The translations under genes and the position numbers were made by a program. A model generated the notes under the pieces. It had not been told where the DNA came from. It did not search any database and was given only the letters and a program-made list of their open reading frames with translations. From Pseudomonadota bacterium (GTDB taxonomy: Bacteria; Pseudomonadota; Gammaproteobacteria; Steroidobacterales; Steroidobacteraceae): 9,397 nt of DNA. The DNA lies in the NCBI GenBank assembly GCA_021815905.1, contig JAKAZP010000074.1, positions 1-9,397 on the forward strand, written 5' to 3'. The first letter of the stretch is position 1. Each line of letters opens with the position of its first letter. Shown here piece by piece: positions 4,744-9,397 of the stretch.

Positions 4744-7700
4744 CCTCCGAACGCAAGTCGCCGGGCGGCCAAGTGCCCCGCTATGCGGAACTGCACTGCC
4801 TGAGCAACTTCACTTTCCTGCGCGGCGCCTCGCATCCGCAGGAGCTGGTGGGGCAGGCGGCGGCGCTCGGCTACACGGCGCTCGCCATCACGGACGAGTG
4901 CACCGTCGCCGGCGTCGTGCGCGCGCACATGGCGGCGAAGGGAAGGCCCCTGAAGCTCATCATCGGCTCGGAGCTGCGCCTCGCCGATGGATTGAGGCTC
5001 GTCGCCCTCGCCCGTGATCGCAGCGGCTACGGCCGGCTCTGCCGACTCATCACCCGTGGCCGCCGCGCCGCCGCGAAGGGCGAGTACCGGCTCACCCGCG
5101 CGGATCTCGAGGAGAACGGGCTCGAGCGTTGTCTGCTGCTCCTGCTCCCGGGCGAGCGGCCCGAGGCCGGCCAGGCGCGCTGGCTCAGGGAGCATTTCGC
5201 GGGCAGAGCCTGGATCGCGGTCGAGCTGCTGCGCGGGGGCGCCGACCGCGCCCGTCTCGAGACGCTCGAGCGCCTCGGGCGCGACGCCGGATTGCCTCTC
5301 GTTGCGAGCGGTGACGTTCACATGCACGTGCGCGCGCGGCGCCGGCTGCAGGATGCGCTCACCGCCATCCGGCTCAACGTGCCGATCGCCGAGGCCGGCT
5401 GGGCGCTTCATCCGAACGGCGAGCGTTATCTGCGCGAGCGCGAGCGGCTGGCCCGACTTTACCCGCGCGCGCTGCTCGAGGAGACGGTGGCGATCGCGGA
5501 GGCCTGCGACTTCTCCCTGGAGGAGCTGCGCTACGAGTATCCGCACGAGCTCGTGCCCGAGGGGCAGACGCCGGCGAGCCATCTGCGCAAGCTCGTCGAG
5601 GCGGGCGGGCGCTGGCGCTGGCCACGGGGCGTGCCGGAGGGGGAGCGCAAGGCCATCGAGCACGAGCTCGCCCTCATTGCCGAGCTGCGCTACGAGCCTT
5701 ACTTCCTCACCGTGCACGACATCGTCGCCTTCGCGCGCGGCCAGGGCATTCTCTGTCAGGGCAGGGGATCGGCCGCCAACTCCCGCGTGTGCTATTGCCT
5801 GGGAGTGACCTCGGTCGACCCGCAGCGCGGGGCGGCGCTGCTGTTCGAGCGCTTCATCTCGCGCGAGCGCAACGAGCCTCCCGACATCGACATCGACTTC
5901 GAGCACGAGCGGCGCGAGGAAGTCATCCAGTACGTCTATGAGAAATACGGGCGTGACCGGGCGGCGATCGCCGCGACCGTGATCACCTACCATCCCCGCA
6001 GCGCGCTGCGCGATCTCGGCAAGGCGTTCGGACTCGACCGCGATGAGTGCGCCCGGCTCACCAAGGTCATGCAGTGGTGGGACGGGGGCGAGGTGATGCG
6101 CGAGCGGCTGCGGGAGGCGGGCTTCGATCCGGACGGCTCTGCGCTCGCGCGGCTGCTGCCGCTCGCGCAGGAGCTCGTCGCCTTCCCGGGCTTTCCCCGG
6201 CATCTCTCCCAGCACGTGGGCGGATTCGTGATCTCGGAAGGGCGGCTCGAGGAGCTGGTGCCGGTCGAGAATGCGACCATGGAGGGGCGCACCGTCGTGC
6301 AGTGGGACAAGGACGACCTCAATGACCTGGGATTGCTCAAGGTCGACCTGCTCGCCCTCGGCATGCTGACGGCGCTGCGCAAGGCCTTCGACCTCGTCAA
6401 TGGCTTTCGCGGCACCCGCCGCGCCCTCGGGGAGCTGCCGGCGGAGGCGCCGGAGGTCTACGAGATGATCTCGCGCGCCGATACGGTCGGCGTGTTTCAG
6501 GTCGAGTCGCGCGCGCAGATGGCGATGCTGCCGCGCCTGAAGCCGCGCTGCTACTACGACCTCGTCATCGAGGTGGCGATCGTGCGCCCCGGGCCCATCC
6601 AGGGCGACATGGTGCATCCCTACCTGAAGCGCCGGAAATCGGGCGAGCCCGTGCGTTATCCGGGACCCGAGATCGAGCAGGTGTTGAAGCGCACGCTCGG
6701 TGTGCCGATCTTCCAGGAGCAGGTGATGCAGCTCGCCATCACGGCGGCCGGCTTCACGCCGGGGGAGGCGGACGCGCTGCGCCGGGCGATGGGCGCGTGG
6801 AAGAGAAGCGGCGGCATCGAGCATTTCCGCGACAAGCTGATCGGCGGCATGAAAGCCCGCGGCTACGGGGAGGATTTCGCCCGCAAGCTCTACCGGCAGA
6901 TGTTGGGATTCGGGGAGTACGGCTTTCCGGAAAGCCACAGCGCGAGTTTCGCGCTGTTGGTATACGACTCCGCCTGGCTCAAATGCCACGAGCCGGCCGG
7001 CTTCACCGCCGCGCTCCTGAACAGCCAGCCGATGGGCTTCTACGCCCCGGCGCAGCTCGTGCGCGATGCGCGCGCGCACGGCGTCACGGTGCGGCCGGTC
7101 GATGTTGGTGTGAGCGCCTTCGACTGCACGCTCGAGCATCAGGAGGATGGCGAGCCGGCGCTGCGCCTGGGCCTGCGGCTTGTCCATTCGCTCTCACGCA
7201 ACGGCGCGGACCGGCTCATCGCCGCGCGCCGCCAGGGTCCGTTCATGAGCGTCGAGGATCTCGCCGCGCGCGGCGCGCTCGATCGCGGCGATCTCGAGGC
7301 GCTCGCGGCCGCGGGCGCGCTCGCTGGCTTGAGCGGCAACCGGCATCTGGCCTTCTGGGAGGTGGCCGGGACCGAGCGGGCGCTGCCGCTCGAGAGCGCC
7401 GCGGGAGGAGGGCGCCCCGGCCGGGAGCCCGCCCCGCTCCTCAAGGCCCCGACGGAAGGCGAGCGCATCGTGGCCGACTACGCCTCCATCGGCCTCACTC
7501 TCGGGCGGCATCCGCTTGCCCTGCTTCGGGAGAGCTTGCGCGCGAAGCGCGTGCTCGCCGCCTCAGATCTCGCCTGTTGCGCGCATGGCCGGCCGGTGCG
7601 CGCGGCGGGGATCGTGCTGATGCGCCAGCGCCCGGCGACCGCGAGCGGCGTCACCTTCGTGACGCTCGAGGATGAGACCGGTCAGGTGAACATCATCGTG

Positions 7701-7871
7701 TGGCAGCGGATCGGGGAGGAGTATCGCCGCGCGCTCCTCGAGTCACGTCTCCTCGAGGTGCATGGCGAGCTGCAGCGCCAGGAGGGCGTAATGCACGTCG
7801 TGGCCAAGCGCCTCCTCGATCGCTCGGCGCTGCTCGGGCAGCTCCTCACCCGCTCGCGGGATTTTCATTGA
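4740..7871 (+). CDS. dnaE2: Error-prone DNA polymerase III alpha subunit DnaE2 (ImuC)
   Basis: A 1043-residue C-family polymerase that carries out translesion synthesis with ImuA and ImuB. Order: PHP domain (about 14-280; RYAELHCLSNFTFLRGASHP, ALAITDE, SGDVHMH with H194 and H196), palm with catalytic D382 and D384 (PDIDIDF) and D536 (LLKVDLLALGMLT), fingers (YYDLVIEVAIVRPGPIQGDMVHPYLKRR; FGEYGFPESHSASFALLVY), an HhH-like region (about 811-880) and a C-terminal OB fold (951-1030; VTFVTLEDETGQVNIIVW). The first PHP motif reads HCL where active PHP sites have HxH, so nuclease activity is doubtful, as is usual for DnaE2. The length and the SRDFH end are typical for the family and shorter than replicative DnaE. 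The GTG start overlaps the imuB stop as GTGA, has an AGGGA site 8 nt upstream and places the PHP motif about 15 residues in. The open frame extends upstream to about 4425, but that part is the shadow of imuB. Confidence 0.97.
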   Translation: MTSERKSPGGQVPRYAELHCLSNFTFLRGASHPQELVGQAAALGYTALAITDECTVAGVVRAHMAAKGRPLKLIIGSELRLADGLRLVALARDRSGYGRLCRLITRGRRAAAKGEYRLTRADLEENGLERCLLLLLPGERPEAGQARWLREHFAGRAWIAVELLRGGADRARLETLERLGRDAGLPLVASGDVHMHVRARRRLQDALTAIRLNVPIAEAGWALHPNGERYLRERERLARLYPRALLEETVAIAEACDFSLEELRYEYPHELVPEGQTPASHLRKLVEAGGRWRWPRGVPEGERKAIEHELALIAELRYEPYFLTVHDIVAFARGQGILCQGRGSAANSRVCYCLGVTSVDPQRGAALLFERFISRERNEPPDIDIDFEHERREEVIQYVYEKYGRDRAAIAATVITYHPRSALRDLGKAFGLDRDECARLTKVMQWWDGGEVMRERLREAGFDPDGSALARLLPLAQELVAFPGFPRHLSQHVGGFVISEGRLEELVPVENATMEGRTVVQWDKDDLNDLGLLKVDLLALGMLTALRKAFDLVNGFRGTRRALGELPAEAPEVYEMISRADTVGVFQVESRAQMAMLPRLKPRCYYDLVIEVAIVRPGPIQGDMVHPYLKRRKSGEPVRYPGPEIEQVLKRTLGVPIFQEQVMQLAITAAGFTPGEADALRRAMGAWKRSGGIEHFRDKLIGGMKARGYGEDFARKLYRQMLGFGEYGFPESHSASFALLVYDSAWLKCHEPAGFTAALLNSQPMGFYAPAQLVRDARAHGVTVRPVDVGVSAFDCTLEHQEDGEPALRLGLRLVHSLSRNGADRLIAARRQGPFMSVEDLAARGALDRGDLEALAAAGALAGLSGNRHLAFWEVAGTERALPLESAAGGGRPGREPAPLLKAPTEGERIVADYASIGLTLGRHPLALLRESLRAKRVLAASDLACCAHGRPVRAAGIVLMRQRPATASGVTFVTLEDETGQVNIIVWQRIGEEYRRALLESRLLEVHGELQRQEGVMHVVAKRLLDRSALLGQLLTRSRDFH

Positions 7872-7898
7872 GCGCCCGAGGCGAGGCGCCGCGCCGCG

Positions 7899-8165
7899 CT
7901 AGGACTTCCTCGGCCGCTTCGCCTTGCCGGGCTCGCCCTCATCGCCGAGGTCGTAGTCCTCGAAGTCGCTCGTGAGCTCGGCCGTGCGCTTCTCCTCGAG
8001 CAGGCGCTCGAGACGGCGCCACGCGGGGTCGCCGGCCCTCTGGGCGCGGCGCTTGGCGAGATCGAGGTCCTTGATGACCTGATCGAGATCGACGTCGCCA
8101 TCCTCGATGGCCGGCTCGTCGTCCTCCTCGTCCTCGAATTCTTCCGATTCGGATTTCTCACTCAT
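7899..8165 (-). CDS. Small, highly acidic protein of unknown function
   Basis: I do not recognise this 88-residue protein. It has three parts. Residues 1-35 are strongly acidic (18 Asp/Glu, including EEFEDEEDDE). Residues 36-62 form a probable charged helix (LAKRRAQRAGDPAWRRLERLLEEKR). Residues 63-75 hold ELTSDFEDYDL, and the protein ends in a basic tail (KAKRPRKS). There is no signal peptide or membrane segment, so it should be cytosolic. The GDPAWRRLE...EEKR...DFEDYDL pattern looks like a conserved core rather than random sequence, and third codon positions are mostly G or C, as in a real gene. It is convergent with dnaE2 (27 nt between stops) and lies 126 bp downstream of gspF on the same strand. 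The ribosome site is poor: AGGA lies 13 nt before the ATG. A nucleic-acid-mimic or adaptor role would be a guess. Confidence 0.72.
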   Translation of the reverse strand: MSEKSESEEFEDEEDDEPAIEDGDVDLDQVIKDLDLAKRRAQRAGDPAWRRLERLLEEKRTAELTSDFEDYDLGDEGEPGKAKRPRKS

Positions 8166-8200
8166 GCGGGACAGCGGGTCCTGCAGATCACGGCGCGGAA

Positions 8201-8228
8201 ATTAAATCAGATCGAATGACAACTGCAA
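8201..8228 (-). promoter_or_regulatory. Possible promoter of the acidic protein gene
   Basis: On the - strand TTGCAG (8223-8228) and TTTAAT (8201-8206, five of six -10 bases) are 16 bp apart, in the only AT-rich stretch of the gap after gspF. The -35 is weak (three of six). If real, transcription starts about 30 nt before the ATG at 8165, making this gene independent of gspF. Confidence 0.3.
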
Positions 8229-8291
8229 TGGGCAAAGTATGCGACACGGGATCCGATCCGGGCCAGGGCCACCGGCAGGGGGCTCCCGAGC

Positions 8292-9397
8292 CTAGTGAAT
8301 CAGATTGTTCAGCTGGAAGATCGGCAGCAGCATGGCAAAAACGATGCCCATGACGAACAATCCCATGAACACGATGAGCAGCGGACCGAGGAGTCCCACC
8401 ATCGCGGCGAGGATTCCATCGAGCTCGCGCTCCTGGCTGATGGCGGCCTGCTCGAGCATCGCATCGAGCTCGCCGCTCGATTCCCCGCTCGAGATCAGGT
8501 GGACGGTCATGGGCGGGAACAGGCGGCTCGTTCCGAGCGAGCGGCCGATCGGCGCGCCCTCGCGCACGCGCGCGGCGGCCTCGGCGACCGCATCGCGCAT
8601 CGGCAGGCTGGTCACGACCTCCCCGGCGATGCGCATCGCCTCGAGGACCGGGACGGAGGCCGCCGAGAGAATGCTGAAGGTCCGGGTGAAGCGCGCGGTG
8701 TTGAACCCGCGCACGAGCTTGCCGGCGAGCGGCAGCCGCAGCAGCAGCCGGTGGAAGCGGCGGCGGTGATCGGGGTCGCGCAGCCAGCGCTGGAAGATCA
8801 CGACCAGGATGACCGCGAGGATCAACAGCCAGATGCCGTATGACTTGAGAAATCCGCTGGTGCCGATCAGCACGCGCGTCATGAGCGGCAGTTTTGCCTT
8901 GCTCGATTCGAACACCGAGACCACCTTCGGCACCACGAACACGAGCAGCGCGGAGACGATGACGAAGCACATCACCGTGAGCACGATCGGGTAGAGCATG
9001 GCCGCGATGATCTTCTGGCGGATTTCCTCGCGGCTCTCGGTGTAGGTGGCGAGCCGCTCGAGCACGCTGTCGAGGTGCCCGGCCTGCTCGCCGGCGGAGA
9101 TCGTGGCGCGGTAGATCTCCGGGAACACCTTGGGAAATTCCGCGAGGCCCGCGGCGAGCGGATGGCCTTCCATGACCTTCGAGCGCGCGCCGAGGATGAT
9201 GCTCTGCACGCGCGGCTTCTCGGTCTGCTGCGAGACCGCGAGCAGCGACTCCTCGAGCGGCAGCCCCGCGCGCACCAGCGTCGCGAGCTGGCGCGTGAAC
9301 AGCGACAGATCCGCCGGCGAGACGCGCTTCAGGAAGCTGAAGGACTTCTGCCGTGTGGCCTCCTTCTGCGCCACTTCGCTGACGGTGACCGGCAGCA
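8292..9397 (-). CDS. gspF: Type II secretion system inner-membrane platform protein GspF (5' end outside the window)
   Basis: GspF is the polytopic inner-membrane protein that couples the ATPase GspE to pseudopilus assembly. The frame is open to the window edge (LPVTVSE precedes the GTG at 9374), so that GTG is not the true start; about 30-40 N-terminal residues are missing and 367 are visible. Two T2SF repeats are present: SPADLSLFTRQLATLVRAGLPLEESL...AGEQAGHLDSVLERLA (26-116) and NTARFTRTFSILSAASVPVLEAM...SSGESSGELDAMLEQAA (232-318). Membrane segments lie at about 134-156, 186-203 and 331-358. The end LLPIFQLNNLIH is typical of GspF rather than PilC, which favours type II secretion over type IV pili, though the two families are close. 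No gspG follows: downstream come only the acidic protein gene and the convergent dnaE2. Confidence 0.92.
   Translation of the reverse strand, partial: LPVTVSEVAQKEATRQKSFSFLKRVSPADLSLFTRQLATLVRAGLPLEESLLAVSQQTEKPRVQSIILGARSKVMEGHPLAAGLAEFPKVFPEIYRATISAGEQAGHLDSVLERLATYTESREEIRQKIIAAMLYPIVLTVMCFVIVSALLVFVVPKVVSVFESSKAKLPLMTRVLIGTSGFLKSYGIWLLILAVILVVIFQRWLRDPDHRRRFHRLLLRLPLAGKLVRGFNTARFTRTFSILSAASVPVLEAMRIAGEVVTSLPMRDAVAEAAARVREGAPIGRSLGTSRLFPPMTVHLISSGESSGELDAMLEQAAISQERELDGILAAMVGLLGPLLIVFMGLFVMGIVFAMLLPIFQLNNLIH

Noticed and set aside
4650..7187. A very long open frame of about 845 codons on the - strand opposite dnaE2
   Set aside because: It is antisense to a clear, full-length polymerase gene. 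Its translation is rich in Arg, Ala, His and Leu with no family motifs. Long antisense frames are usual in GC-rich DNA.
7872..7890. Possible terminator between dnaE2 and the convergent acidic protein gene
   Set aside because: GCGCC/GGCGC gives only a 5-bp stem with an 8-nt loop and no T-run on either strand.
9372..9374. GTG as the true start of gspF
   Set aside because: The frame stays open to the window edge, and the residues before it (LPVTVSE) fit the GspF N-terminal domain, so the gene begins outside.

Overview
This window is GC-rich proteobacterial DNA, most likely from a gammaproteobacterium. The evidence is a FabH very like the enteric enzyme, a LexA whose recognition helix is almost the same as that of E. 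coli, an OprI/Lpp-type alanine-zipper lipoprotein and a GspF. I cannot name the genus. I see no mobile element, CRISPR array, rRNA or tRNA gene.

Region 1 (1-1300, + strand) is lipid synthesis. It holds the 3' end of plsX, whose stop overlaps the TTG start of fabH. fabH ends at once in a strong hairpin terminator and is not followed by fabD/fabG. Region 2 (1322-1639, - strand) is a 105-residue outer-membrane lipoprotein gene convergent with fabH. It shares the same hairpin, whose U-tract favours the lipoprotein side. Region 3 (1640-2057) is a 418-bp divergent spacer. It ends in a clear sigma-70-type promoter for lexA whose -10 box lies inside overlapping operator-like palindromes, one of them a good match to the E. 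coli-type LexA box.

Region 4 (2058-7871, + strand) is the core of the window: a compact lexA-imuA-imuB-dnaE2 operon, the known LexA-controlled mutagenesis cassette. LexA represses its own operon until RecA filaments on damaged DNA trigger self-cleavage. ImuA, ImuB and DnaE2 (ImuC) then act together in error-prone translesion synthesis. The oddest point is ImuB: about 65-75 residues that normally form the N-terminal palm/fingers part of this inactive Y-family polymerase appear to be missing, while the rest is intact.

Region 5 (7899-9397, - strand) holds a small, very acidic protein of unknown function, convergent with dnaE2, and the gene for GspF, the inner-membrane platform protein of a type II secretion system, cut off at its 5' end by the window edge. 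The cassette itself is a described system. The parts that may be new are the shortened ImuB, the layered operator at lexA, the long hybrid lipoprotein and the acidic 88-residue protein.
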